DNA of 64,000 bases, taken from contig NC_067196.1 of the NCBI RefSeq assembly GCF_000699445.3, positions 35,360,616 through 35,424,615 of the forward strand, read 5' to 3'. A model generated the notes under the pieces. That model worked only from the letters and a program-made list of their open reading frames with translations, was not told where the DNA came from and made no database searches. Numbering within the stretch: position 1 is the stretch's first letter; every line of letters begins with the position of its first letter. The position numbers were made by a program, and so were the translations under genes. The DNA comes from Schistosoma haematobium. Its lineage: Eukaryota; Platyhelminthes; Trematoda; Strigeidida; Schistosomatidae. This document shows, piece by piece, positions 1 to 11,607 of the stretch.

Positions 1-639
1 TAACTATTATACTCCAATGCGCGAACGGTTGATAGCAATGATAAAGCGGAGGTTCCGACCAACCAGTATTTACACATAATGAAGTCAGTACCCACAGCTC
101 GTGCCAACTCTGACCTCAGGATAGGTTTAGCAAAGTACTTTTAATCCAACCTAAAAGCTAGACTAGTTTGTCGTAAACTATATCGTCTAAAAGGGACACT
201 TCTGGTCCATTCATCTATTCTGGAAGGAGAGCCTTCTGTTTTGAAAACATCACCTTAAGTCATTTTTTGATCTCAGGAGAATGGAAGTCACTCTAATCTT
301 CAAAGTGAGGCTACAAATCGTCCATAAAAAGTGGTTAGTTACTTTTGTCACAGTAGCAACTAAGATAATAGAATAATAGTCTTTGACGGGGTAAATTATT
401 CCATACCGATAAACTTCTTATCCCAACAACATGGATTTTATGGGGTATCTATTACATCACAAACTTATTTATTGTAGTGGATCAACATTCCTGACTGAAA
501 GAGCCAGAAAGTCACCCTATATCTTGAAATTTCGAAAGCTCCTGGTCATGTTATTCGTAAATATCGGGATGATAAGTGCTAGTTGAGGCTTGGCTAACTG
601 GTTGTGGCCATACCCAAACCGTTGGGTATTTGAGATAGG
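1..639. other. No recognisable feature
   Basis: AT-rich sequence without a convincing reading frame or repeat. It may be the more decayed upstream part of the CR1-like LINE that is recognisable from about 640 onward, but I cannot show it. Confidence 0.3.
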
Positions 640-1952
640 AGTAAATTATGCCTTCTTACAGGCCACAGAATCATCTGTTGGACTTTCTCAGGGTTCGGTT
701 CCAGGTTATTATCCCATGAACGACCTTTATCAGCAAAAACCTTAGATGATAATGCTTCTATTAGACGACAGTAACCTGTAATGGAGTGTAGACAATAAGG
801 AGGATCTGATTCAACTCCAATATTGAGATGAAAAGAAATAACTATTCCAAGTGTAACAAGTTCAAGACTTATAAGCCTCGCTCATTATGTTGTCACTCAT
901 TTGGTAACTGTAGCTAGAGTGCTCTTTGATCCAACGTTGCAATAGTAACTTCAAAATGAATCTTAGAGAGAACATCCACTAAATTTCAAACTGTTTTATT
1001 TTCGATCACTTTGGGGCTTGTAAATATAGTCAATAACTTCTAGTTTCGCTTATCTGTTGTCTTAATCTCGTCTTCATGCCACTGGTAACCTTTTAAGACT
1101 GCTTCCATCATTAAATGGAAGTACATTCTGTGTGTTTATTAATACACTTTTTCAGCTGCTTTTGTCTTCGGATTTCCTCACATATACAGCTCTCCATATT
1201 GTCATAACAAGCAACATGCTTTCAAGTTACATACGAAAACATCAAAGGCTGAAGGGTACAACTTCTAAACACGAAATGTCGTTACGTAAAAGCTTCTTCT
1301 GTACCCTCCCTAACAGTTTGATCAGATTCTTGCACTTCAGGAGGATCCGACTTGACTTCAAATTTGGGCAGATGACAACGGAATTACCTTTAACACACCA
1401 AAGTGTTAAGTATTTCATCTGAAACATGCTGCAGGCTATATCTACAACTTAGGAAACTCATCTCTAGAAATATCCCAAGTTGAATAAGATTTAGGAGTGC
1501 TGGTACCCTACGATTTGAAGTCTTACGCTAACTGACAAAAATGCCTTTTGAGCAAATCTTGCACAAGTAGCATTCAAGCGCATTTTTTAGCCAGTTTGAC
1601 GAAAGAACTTTCCACATAATTTTCAACAGTTTTATTCGTCCCTATTTAGAATATGGAAACATAATATTTCCTTCCTCACTCCAAAAAAATATGGACACTC
1701 TGGAGCATACCTAACGGCGAGCCACGAAATCATTTCGGGGACTCAAATTCAAACCTTATGAAGAGCGCCTCCAATCACTTAACCTTTACCCATTAGGGCA
1801 TAGGCGTCTTAGAGGTGACCTTCTAATGGCTTACAGTATCCTTAACACTTCTGGACATCCTCTTAAACACCTACTTATGCTTAGTCCCAATGAAAACCTA
1901 AGAGGTAACACCCAGAAACTTGAGATATAGCACAGCAGAACGGGCTTGAAGA
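640..1952 (+). pseudogene. CR1-like LINE ORF2 remnant, left part
   Basis: Decayed reverse transcriptase of a CR1-like non-LTR retrotransposon. Around 675-715 a frame reads GLSQGSV, matching the 'GVPQGSVLGP' block of LINE RTs. From about 1490 the C-terminal half is clear: a 'DLGVLV' start, then 'FIRPYLEYGN' near 1631, 'RRATKSFRGL' near 1715, 'EERLQSLNLYPLGHRRLRGD' near 1760 and 'NLRGNTQKLEI' near 1895. Stops and frameshifts break it throughout. The frame stops at 1952, where an LTR begins, and its natural continuation (CRHSFYPLRVVNCWNSLP) is found 15.8 kb away at 17717. I infer that this LINE was the target of the gypsy insertion. It is the oldest layer of the pile. Confidence 0.75.
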
Positions 1953-2266
1953 TGACATAAGTATTCAGTGTTTGACAACGCTTTTACCAGCAACATCTAA
2001 TATAATTTGTACCCACCGAGAGAAATCAAAAGACAGAGTCGAGGAGATCGGAAGAGTGTATTTGGCCATAACCAAAATATTGGAATTATCTCATCTGATC
2101 TGGCTAACGATTGCAGTAGCAGTTGAACACGGCGTTCCCACAGGTGATCTGGTGCGGGTGCATGACCGAGCGCCTTCAGCTAGATGAGTCCACTAAAACT
2201 TATGGTCAGCATCCAATGTTGAAAACTTACAGAGTTATTTATTTTGGGGATTTATTTACCGCTACA
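1953..2266 (-). repeat. gypsy 3' LTR
   Basis: 314 bp. On the minus strand it starts TGTAGCGG and ends TGTCA, so it has TG...CA ends. It aligns without gaps to 17403-17716, which has the same length and orientation. I count about 26 differences by eye (roughly 8%), which suggests an old insertion. On the minus strand it directly follows a polypurine tract. Confidence 0.85.
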
Positions 2267-2728
2267 AATCACTCCCCCTCTAGTGGGGTTGTGATGACCC
2301 TAAGACGTGGCCAGCCAGAAGTTTAAACTCAACGAGTATGTCGTTGGTAAACACTCTTTTGATAGCTTACTAGAATTAACAGAGTCTGGTCGTCTTTCCT
2401 TACTATATGGGACCGAGGTACAACATAGTAAAAAAAGAAAAAGTTACAACGAAAATTTCGGCTCCTCGTAAACTGTATCGTTTTTTTTCAGCCGTCCTGG
2501 AAAAGAAAATGTAAGTGCATGTCGAAATACACCCGTATGTGCGTAAAAACACAATGTCGGAGAAAAAAATGGAAAATAAACTCAAGCACACGTAATAGCG
2601 TTAAAAAAACTTTTTATGTTTTTTTAAACAAAAACATAAATATCTAAGCATATTAAAATTGTTTTTTTTAAAAATATTATACATCGTAGAAAGAAAGATC
2701 GAGATAATATAAAATATCGAGTAGTGCC
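2267..2728 (-). other. gypsy 3' internal untranslated region with polypurine tract
   Basis: Lies between the integrase stop and the 3' LTR. At 2272-2281 the plus strand is all pyrimidine, giving a minus-strand AGAGGGGGAG polypurine tract a few bases before the LTR, as expected for plus-strand priming. The rest is A/T-rich with several homopolymer runs and no coding signal. Confidence 0.6.
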
Positions 2729-3135
2729 TTACGTGCAGTAGTCGTTTAAATGTTCTGGAAATCGGGGTATCATCGCTAGTGTTGGTTGAGGAATTATGAG
2801 TGTAGGAGTCATGTTGTGCGATAGTGCCGAAGGGAAATCGACGTGAATAGGATTTCCTTCTAAATACGCTGCTTTTAAGCGATCGATGCTGATGCCATCG
2901 TTTGTTCCGTTCTTATCGACTATATAGTACTTAGAGTCACGTTGAAGAACTTTGAAAGGTCCTTCGTATGCTGATTCAAATGGTCGTCGATTCGAGTCTC
3001 GACGAACGAAAACGTGTGTACTATATCGTAAGTCAGGTTGAACGAAAACATCGGTGGATTGTGGTCGAGTGGAAGCAGGTTTAACTGAACGCATTGCGTT
3101 TGTAAGCCTGTTCGTGTAGGAGGTTAGATAATCAT
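2729..3135 (-). pseudogene. gypsy integrase C-terminal segment
   Basis: Open frame on the minus strand reading 'TSYTNRLTNAMRSVKP', then 'STDVFVQPDLRYSTHVFVRR', 'YEGPFKVLQRD' and 'SIDRLKAAYLEG'. This is the C-terminal domain of a Ty3/gypsy integrase, in the style seen in schistosome gypsy elements. It has no integrase core in front of it. The core ends at about 13790, at the equivalent point ('LPGEFVVPSSSS'). The nested LINEs therefore interrupt the integrase gene between the catalytic core and the C-terminal domain. The upstream residues of this frame (about 3135-3178) appear to belong to the inserted DNA. Confidence 0.8.
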
Positions 3136-3604
3136 AATAATAATTTATTCTCAAATAATAGTTTGTTACATGAGGCATGCCAGCTTACAGGTAAGACCAA
3201 ATTGATACAAATGACACAATATACACTGTAGTAAATTACATAGCTGGGTTGATAATTTATAAGATATGAATGTAGATGGTTTAAATCAGTACCACACCGC
3301 GCGCTATTTAAAAAGGACAGTGGTATTTTTCCTCGCTGAGTAAATTTCATTGTTTTGATCGTTTATTACGTATCAAGACTACTGTTTTCACTTTAATTGA
3401 ATTTATTTCAGTTAAAGTATTCGACTAGAGTATCGTTTTTACTGTTCTCTCAATTAGTTTTGTCGTTGGTACTCTTGAGTACCTCTTTTCCAACTGTATC
3501 TGTTAGTGCTTTTGGTCCTAGCAATCTACAGCTCTTCACTTTTTTGGTCATTGATAATTTTTTTGTTTCTGGGTATCATCGCATATTGAAAAAACCCCTC
3601 CTAA
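3136..3604 (+). other. 5' untranslated region of nested LINE A
   Basis: Non-coding DNA between the gypsy junction and the ORF1 start codon of the + strand CR1-like element. The exact 5' end of the LINE is not resolved. The small open frames here, on either strand, have no recognisable content. Confidence 0.45.
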
Positions 3605-4729
3605 ATGACCGGACAGTGTAAAAAAAGCAGTTGCCAACGTCCAAGTTGTCGTTATCCTGTTGAAAGCGGCATGCAGTGCGACGAGTGCAAAGGCTGGTAC
3701 CACGAAATTTGCACGAACTTAACGCCTGCTGCTCTCAAACGGTTCAGTAAGAAGGGTTGTGTATGGCTTTGTCAACAGTGCTGCTCGGATGCAAACAGCT
3801 TGTTAACCGAGGCCATCTCACTGGTTGATGCTGCAAAGAAGTGTTTTAGCAAACATAGTCGGAACGCGTCAAACAGCACTCGATCTGTTGACACGCAAAT
3901 CAACGTGAAGGAAACTGAGGTTAGTCCGATGATAGATGACTCACGCCCGTCAAAGAAGGAAAAGCAGTCTCCAATGGGGCCTGCGTTAAACAAAAGCTCA
4001 AGAAAAGTAGGGTCTTCTGTTCCCCGTCTCCCAGATGAGATCCAACAGGAAACACCTAGAAGCCGCAATCGCAAGGCTCGATCAGTTTCAAGCGGTAACC
4101 ATAACCCGACCTCTCAGGTCGTCGACAACCCCCCAAAATCCAACACTAGGTTTGATGTAACTGTTATTGCTTCTACCAGCACCGTTGACGAATGGGTACA
4201 GGTTGTAAGGAAGAAAAGTAGGGATATAAAAGGGAACCCTACCCCCGTAGAAGTAGTTGAAAAATCGAAAGCTGATCATAGCGACAGATCAGCTATTTTT
4301 CATATAATCAAGGAGAGCGAGAGCCCTGAACCTAAAGCTCGCTTTGAGCATGACATTGTACTGATTAGGCAGCTGCTTAATCAACTCATGCCTCAAAATA
4401 TGACCGGGGTCACCTTGCTAAAGGTGTACAGGCTAGGGAGTCTAGCGGACTCGAAACCAAATCATTCCAGACTGCTTAAAGTGGTATTCGGCTCTTCGAA
4501 CGAACGTGACCTGATTTTACAAAATGGACACAAATTAAAGGGTTCAGGAGTCTTTATCCGAAAGGACCTACCGTTGGCAGACCGTGTTAAAAGACGGGAA
4601 GCCGAGAAAGAACTACAACATAGGTTAGACGCTGGCGAAAACGACCTAAAAATTGTAAATTTTCGGGTTGTAAGACTTCGACAGAGAATGATGCCGAAGC
4701 CACTCTGGGTGAAGCACGAAGGCAGTTAA
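3605..4729 (+). CDS. LINE A ORF1 protein with PHD-type zinc finger
   Basis: Uninterrupted 374-residue ORF1 of a CR1-like LINE. The N-terminus is a PHD-like zinc finger: cysteines at 10, 15, 25 and 28, His33, Cys36, Trp54, then Cys56 and Cys59, with the 'CDECKGWYHEIC' core. PHD fingers are known in ORF1 of CR1-like elements. The middle (about 60-235) is low-complexity, basic and Ser/Lys rich. The C-terminal part (about 240-374) resembles the nucleic-acid-binding ORF1 fold of LINEs ('VTLLKVYRLGS', 'ADRVKRREAEKEL'). ORF1 proteins bind the element RNA and act as its chaperone. The start is the first ATG before the finger. The stop overlaps ORF2, which is open in the -1 frame. That this ORF is intact while ORF2 is broken is odd. 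Confidence 0.85.
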   Translation: MTGQCKKSSCQRPSCRYPVESGMQCDECKGWYHEICTNLTPAALKRFSKKGCVWLCQQCCSDANSLLTEAISLVDAAKKCFSKHSRNASNSTRSVDTQINVKETEVSPMIDDSRPSKKEKQSPMGPALNKSSRKVGSSVPRLPDEIQQETPRSRNRKARSVSSGNHNPTSQVVDNPPKSNTRFDVTVIASTSTVDEWVQVVRKKSRDIKGNPTPVEVVEKSKADHSDRSAIFHIIKESESPEPKARFEHDIVLIRQLLNQLMPQNMTGVTLLKVYRLGSLADSKPNHSRLLKVVFGSSNERDLILQNGHKLKGSGVFIRKDLPLADRVKRREAEKELQHRLDAGENDLKIVNFRVVRLRQRMMPKPLWVKHEGS

Positions 4730-7525
4730 ACAGGCTTCGGATCTGTTACACCAATGCACGAAGCTTACTTAATAAGCGATCGGAACTAGGTGTACAGATT
4801 GACTCTACAAAGCCAGATATAATCGCAGTAACAGAAACCTGGCTGACACAGGCTATAGATAGTATAGAACTTGATTTCGAGGGCTTTACGTTAGTAAGGG
4901 CCGACAGAACACAAAAGCGCAAAGGAGGGGGAGTAGCTCTATTCATTAGGAATGCTATCCCATTTACCATTATCGATAGTGTATCCCATGAGAGTGGGAC
5001 GTGTGAATTAGTTAGTCTTCGCTTAAAATGCAAGGGACAAGAGCTGCTGATTGGTTTGGTCTATCGCAGTCCAAGCTGTGAGGCAAATGAGATCCTGTTA
5101 AGCAGTCTCAATACTTGGTCACAAAGTGGTCGATGTCTAATCCTAGGGGACTTCAATGCACCTATGGTAGACTGGGAAAATCTGCGAACTAAACTGTCGG
5201 AGAATTCTTTCGAGCAGGAACTAGTTGATGCGGTTATCACATGTGCTCTAGTGCAACATGTGAAAGAAGCGACAAGGTACGATCCGGACACTGAATCATC
5301 CTTATTAGATCTTATACTGACTCACTATGAGGATGATGTTGCGAACCTCCATCATATGCCACCCTTAGGTAAAAGTGACCACGCAGTTTTAACTTTCGAC
5401 TTCCACATAACTGCCAGTCATGAGGACGCGTCAGTCCAGTCCAGACCCAACGTCTGGAAAGCAAACATACCAGACATCATGCATTCAGCATCGTTAACAG
5501 ATTGAACAATAGACCCAGAGTCCTCCATTGAAACGGCCTGGGACGCATTTCGAAATTCATACTTAAAAGTTACCACACCTCACATCCCTTGGACTATACC
5601 AAAGGGGCCGAAAAGCTCACCACCATGGCTCAGTAGGGAGTTCCGTATCCTTCTCCGTAAGAAAAGGAAAATGTGGGATAGATTTAGATTACTGGGGACT
5701 GATGAGTCAAAATCTCAGTATCGAAAGGCTCGGAATACTTGTGCCTCGACCCTCCGTAAGTCTAGAAAGTTGTACGAAGAAAAGATTGTTAAGGACTCCG
5801 TAGAATGTCCTAAACGCTTGTATTCTTATATAAACCAAAGGACAAAGAGAAGAGGAAATATTCCTGCTCTATGGAGAGACAGTACTGCTTCATCATTAGT
5901 GGAAGACGACTTTGGTAAGGCTCAAGTGTTCTCGAACTACTTTAGCAACGTATATACCATAGAAGCGCCCTTCCCGTCAGCGTATACAGATCCCCCATAC
6001 ATACAGTGGATAGCGTGACCATTAAAGAACTCGATGTCTTTGGTCTGCTAAATAAGCTTGACATAGGTAAATCCACGGGGCCCGATGAATTACATCCTAG
6101 GCTACTGAAGGAATTATCTAACTTCGTTGCAAGCCCTTTAAGTACATGCTTTAACCTATCCGTTACGCAGGGTCATTTACCAAAAGACTGGAAAAATGCC
6201 ATAGTAAGTCCTGTCTTCAAAACAGGTATGAAACACAAACCTGAGAACTACCGCCCCGTTAGCCTAACTAGTGTGGTTGTTAAAATCTTAGAAAAGATTA
6301 TTCGGAAGGAGCTGTTTAAGTATCTCGATAAAAACCGGATCCTCTCGGAGAAGCAGCACGGCTTCATAATAGGTTATTCTTGTCTCACTAATTTATTAGT
6401 GGCTCGTGAAAGCTGGTGCGCTCTTAAGGACCAAAAGCTACCTGTAGACGTCGCCTTCATTGATTTCAGTAAAGCTTTTGACAAAGTTTAGCACAACCGG
6501 CTGTTATATAAGTTAAGAGAAGTCGGGATTGGAGGCAATTTATTGATGCGGATAAAAGACTTCTTAGTTGGGAGTCAACAAAGAGTAAGGGTGAACTCAA
6601 AGTTATCTAGCTGGGAAACTGTGCTTAGTGGAGTGCCCCAGGGTACAGTTTTGGGGCCAGTGCTATTCCTCTTGTATGTAAATGACCTTCCTTGTCTCCT
6701 ATCATCATCGGTCTTGCTATATGCTGACGATGTCAAGATATGGAGAACGATACGATGTAAGAGTGATAGCTTAGAACTTCAAAACGACCTGAAGAAGTTA
6801 TCTGAATGGTCTCAAACATGGCAGTTGCCGATAAATACTTCCAAGTGTGTTGTGATGCATATCGGTCATCAAGGCACAGATACATACACGATGAATAACA
6901 CTGAGCTACCTGTCGTCCAGACATATAATGACTTAGGAGTTATCGTTAGTCAAGACTTAAAGACTACTGCACACTGCCGTGCAATAGCCCCCAAAGGTTT
7001 TAGAACCTTATGGTCAATACGTAGAGCTTTTAGTCATGTCGACGCCAAAACGTTTTTGACTTTGTATACAGTGTTCGTTCGTCCTACACTTGAGTACTGC
7101 ATACAAGCGGCTAGCCCTTGCTTAGAAAAAGACAGTGAGCTTCTGGGATAGGTTCAGAGAACGGCGACTAAGCTGATTCCCGGTATAGCAAAGCTTCCGT
7201 ATGAATCTCGACTGGCCAAGCTGAAGCTTTTCCCGTTGTCATATCGCAGAACTAGAGGCGACTTGATTACAGTTTTCAAATTGCTTAGTGCCAAATTTGC
7301 ACCTGATATGCCCTCATTTTTCTTGTCTTCCAAAACAGAGAATTTACGAGGACACTCCAAAAAGTTCATAAGCCGAGGACAAATTACTTGTCAGCTGACC
7401 ATCGACTTTCCCATCGAATCATCAACGAGTGGAACTCATTACCTCAGCACGTGGTTGAGGCTCCATCCGTCGATTCTTTCAAAAGAAAGTTGGATCAACT
7501 GAGAGACCACCATTGCCAGGACTAA
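4690..7525 (+). pseudogene. LINE A ORF2: endonuclease plus reverse transcriptase, broken
   Basis: ORF2 of the same element, starting in the -1 frame across the ORF1 stop. Endonuclease (about 4735-5450): 'CYTNARSLLNKRSEL', 'TETWLT', 'GGGVALFIR', 'VYRSP', 'GDFNAP' and 'GKSDHAVL' are all present. Reverse transcriptase (about 6030-6950): 'FIDFSKAFDKV', 'SGVPQGTVLGPVLFLLYVND' and the catalytic YADD at 6720-6731. The C-terminal 'FVRPTLEYC' block follows, and the last frame ends with 'SFKRKLDQLRDHHCQD' and a stop at 7523-7525. It is inactivated by three in-frame stops (5503, 6489, 7149) and two frame changes (near 5995 and 7380). Domain order and motifs are those of the CR1 clade. It lacks an RNase H domain. 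Confidence 0.88.
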
Positions 7526-8300
7526 CATAGACCATCGAGCCTCCTGTCCCTCCCAAACTGAAACTGAAACCACAGTTGGCGTGCTTCATGAAAGTTGCGT
7601 TGCAAATGTGCAACTGATGGTCAAGGATGGGTCCATTGAAGGTGGGAGCTTCTAAATGTCGCAACCTAATGTCCCTTTGGAATGTCTAAGGCTTTGAGGA
7701 TGGTGCAGGATGAAGTCACCCGTTCCATATCTCAAAGGGTCTGAAAGAGGGAGCAAGTAAAAGAAAACACGAGAGGCAGAGTAGTCAGTATTCATGAAGG
7801 AATGTTTAAGGTATGATTACTCAGTCTAATTTTCTTTTATTAAGGTATTTGTTAAGAAAGAGCATTTTAATAGGTTAAAGAAAATAAGTGTTAACAAGGT
7901 GTGAGTGGACATACAACTGACAAATGGAGGCGATTCGGAAAGGAGCTGAGAGTATGGGATTATGTCTGGTTATAGTGCTAGAAACAGTATTGTGATACAC
8001 AATTGGCTATTTTCCTTTTATTATCGAAGCTATCAGAGCCCCTTTCGTTTTTTTCGTATTATTTTTTTTCTCAGGTATTATAGGGTCTTGAGTAGACTTC
8101 GTATATTAGCGAATTGTCCGCGAGACTCTAATTTAGGGACGAGCCAATCAGAAGCGTTTGAGCGATTTCAAGGTCACTGAGCCAAGTTCACACAGTATAT
8201 CACACTGCTATGGTAATAACTAATGGTTTAAAGAAGTAAGAACTAATGGCAAATCAAAAGATATGAGAGGGTATAAAATTGTAGAAAAAAAAAAAAGATT
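7526..8300 (+). other. LINE A 3' region and junction with LINE B
   Basis: Non-coding DNA between the ORF2 stop of LINE A (+) and the 3' end of LINE B (-). The first 200 bp are less AT-rich and are probably the 3' UTR of LINE A. A run of twelve A at about 8286-8297 could be its poly(A) tail, but the boundary between the two tail-to-tail elements is not resolved. Confidence 0.35.
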
Positions 8301-8615
8301 TCAGGGTAAGACAAATAAAACATTGAGAAACTCACAAGACTTTGTGGCCAAATTTTGAGCTTTGTATGATCGACCTTAGTAGATCAGCATCCATAAGATT
8401 GAGCTATCTGTCTACTTGCAGTAGTAAAAAAAGCATGACTTTTAGGTAGAATAATGTACATTCAACCTGTAGAGATTTAGGAACTGAAAGTGAGGGTTAG
8501 GAGCATCAAGCCATAATTAATAAACAATAAATAATAGGAAAGAATAAGTCATATATTCTGTGATTTGGTTATATTCATATTAATAACAGTCGGACTAGTT
8601 ATATTCTTGTTCTGT
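8301..8615 (-). other. Probable LINE B 3' UTR
   Basis: Sequence beyond the LINE B ORF2 stop on the minus strand. No coding signal; assigned by position only. Confidence 0.35.
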
Positions 8616-11536
8616 CTAGATACTAGGCGGTCCGTAATAAAGTGCCTCATTGGTGAGCGGGAGTTCGAGGAAATGTTGAAGCTCTTTAGAGTCTAGAAAT
8701 AGGGTTATTAGCTTTTTGAATCTGGTAAACGTATCACAGTTACGAATAGACATTGGCAGCCTGTTTCACAATAAACTATACCGTACTGTAAAAAACTTAC
8801 AACGCATTGGTTTTTGGTGTTTTACGGTAAGTAGTGTATATGCGTTGTTTCTAAGTCTATAGGCTGGGTTGTGGGTCATAGTCGGGCAGGAGGCTAGAAA
8901 GGAGAGCCCATATATCGCTTTGTAGAGGAATATTAAATTGTTCTTTAGCCTACGGTTCCATAAAGGTTCTAAAGATAGATGCTTACATCTATCTGTGTAA
9001 TCGAGATTCGAGTTACATCCTAGTAGTTGACGTGTGAAACGTCTTTGAACATCCCCTAATCTTATCTTGTCTGTGATATTCATATTAGAGAAGACAATAG
9101 AGCAGTTTTCAAGGGAGGGCCGTACACATATTTTGTAGAGAGTAAGTTTAGCATCTGTTGTGAAAAAATTTCTCATTATGAAACCAATTAGCCGTCTAGA
9201 TTTAGAAATAATAGAGGAGGCATGTTCTTCAAAGTTCAGGCTTCCTGTGTAATTAATTCCTAAATCGTGTACTGATTCGAGTGTTTGGACTCTACATTCA
9301 TTTAAGTGAAGTCGCGGTTTGTAGGGATGCTTTCCAAAGTGCATGATCCCGCACTTGTTGAGGTTAAATTGTAATTGCCATTTTTCACTCCATATAGTTA
9401 AGTTCTTGAGGTCCTTTTGGATCTGGGATACACTTTCGCTTAGTGTCTCAGGCTTATAGCTGTATACTATTTTGAGATCATCAGCATATAAGTATGGTTT
9501 CCCAAATTCTATGGTGTTACATATATCGTTTATATACATAAGAAACAAAAGTGGAACTAATACGCTTCCCTGGACGACTCCACTGGTGATTGGTCTAGGG
9601 GACGAGAGACATTGTACTTTTACCATCTGTTTACGTTCTGTTAAGAACGAAGCAAACAATGAGTACAGTGGGTTGTGTATTCCAGAGGACTTTAGTTTGA
9701 GGAGTAACGTTTTGTGTGGGACCTTATCCAAGGCTTTCTTAAAGTCTAGGAATAGGACTGATACAAGGAGTCCGCTGTCTCGTTTCAGGGTTATATCATT
9801 TAGGTAGTCTACTAGGCATGTATCGCATGATCTGGACCTAATAAATCCATGCTGGGAGGTCGAGATGAGATTATTAGTTAGTAGATGTTGGACTACAACC
9901 GCCTTAACTACTTTTTCCATCACTCTGAAGACCACTGAAGTTATGTTTATGGGCCGGTAATTTTCAACGTTTGCTTCAGGTCCTGTTTTTATTTTAGGAA
10001 TGATATGTGTAGTTTTCCAGGCATTAGGGTAACACACTGTAGAGAGTGATATCGCGAATAGTTTGAGAAGCAAAACACACATGTCATCACCTCCATGTTT
10101 TAGCATGCTAGATGGAATGCCATCTGGTCCATCAGTGTAGGAGTGTTCCAGTTTACTGGTTGCCTTGGAGATATTTTGTACATTGAATTCTACATTAGTA
10201 ATTTCACAGGGAGGTACTGGGATTGGTTCGGAATCATTAGATGGTTTTTCGTTAGTTAGTGAGGAACAAAAGTGTTCACTAAATAATTCTGTGACGAGTT
10301 TGGGATCTTCGTATACTTGTTTGCCTTTAATGAATATACTACCTCTCGATTTAGAACGTTTAAGTTTACTTTGGAGGAGTATGGTGAGTGCAGAGGGGTT
10401 ATTACTAAGTTCAAATGCACGTTTTTCCTGTGCGACTGCTTTTTGTGTACTTATTGCCTCTGTTCGGACAAGTATTTCTGTCATCGTTACTAAAGAGGAA
10501 AAGTCATTTAAGTTGTGGAATCGAGTACAATGTCTTTGAAGATGTCTTCTTGTAATGACCGGTATATAGAGGTCTTTGGAAAACGTAGGTCTACAGTAGT
10601 GTTGTTGATGATACTTTTGATGTTGTGATAAAATATATTGGTTAATGTGTCGGTATTGTTTGCAGTAAAGAAAGTTCTCCAACCAGTGCTTCTTAGGTAA
10701 TTGTGGAAGTTATTCCAATCAACCATGCGATAGTTCCTACGAAGTGTTACAGTTTTACTTCTACCGGTTGTGGTTTTTACATCAAGGCTACATATGACAA
10801 TGTTATGATCACTACCTGGAAACGTTTTTCCAATATACAAAGCATTGGGGATGAGGCCATTGGTAAAGACTAAGTCCAAGATGTTTTGATGTCTGGTAGG
10901 GCTATCGACATACTGAGTCCATTGTCCAAGCTCTAGACATTCAATAAATGATTCATAACGTCTCGGCGCTTTGACTGGCAGCCAAGAAATTTCGGGCATA
11001 TTGAAGTCACCACAAATGAGCTTGCCTGTGAATGAGAGGGATGATGCTAGTGTGAATACCTCCGATAATACTGCTATTTCATCTATTGATGCGTTAGGTT
11101 GACGATAAACACAGCCGAGCAGTAAGGTAACGGAATTCGACGGCTTTAATACAATCCACACCGAATCCTTCAGTTTGTTTAGTTCAGGCATATCACATAG
11201 TAGTGAGTTTAGGCTAGAGTGAGCGTAAATAAGGTATCCTCCGCCTCGTCCATTCAATCTATCGCTTCTATATAGAAAATAGTTATCAAGAGATATACTT
11301 CGGTCAGAAATATTACTGTTAGTCCATGCTTCAGATATCATTATAAGTGATGGTTGATATATGGATATAAACAGGGCTAAATCCGTCTTTTTGTTGCAGA
11401 TCGATCGAGCGTTGATAAGACATATATTAAGCAAGTGGCCTACTAAGTTAGAATGGGTGAGGGTATCTCGGATAAAGTCGTCGTAACCCTCGCGGGTGTG
11501 AGATGAGTTGGAAGTGAGAGATTGAATGTTCTTCAT
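8616..11536 (-). pseudogene. LINE B ORF2: endonuclease plus reverse transcriptase, frameshifted
   Basis: Second nested CR1-like LINE, minus strand. The endonuclease frame opens at an ATG at 11536, 71 bp after the ORF1 stop: 'CLINARSICNKKTDLA', 'ISEAWT', 'GRGGGYLIY', 'VYRQPN', 'CGDFNMPEISW', 'GSDHNIVI'. A frame change near 10510-10540 joins it to the RT: 'LFLDFKKALDKVPHKTLL', 'SGVVQGSVLVPLLFLMYIND' and the catalytic YADD in 'YLYADDLKIV' near 9480. The tail has 'CVRPSLENCS'. A second frame change near 8775 leads to the true C-terminus ('RLPMSIRNCDTFTRFKKLI'), ending at 8616-8618. Only about two indels break it, so it is less decayed than LINE A ORF2. The conserved 'SGVPQGS' proline is Val here. 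Confidence 0.87.
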
Positions 11537-11607
11537 TAGCTCGGTATTTTGATAGCTAGACTTAGTGGGAGATGTATCAAATGAGCTAGTGAAGTTGATT
11601 GGTGAGT

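Noticed and set aside
2403..2591. 62-codon minus-strand frame near the gypsy 3' end
   Set aside because: Lies in the untranslated region between integrase and LTR; low-complexity, no domain.
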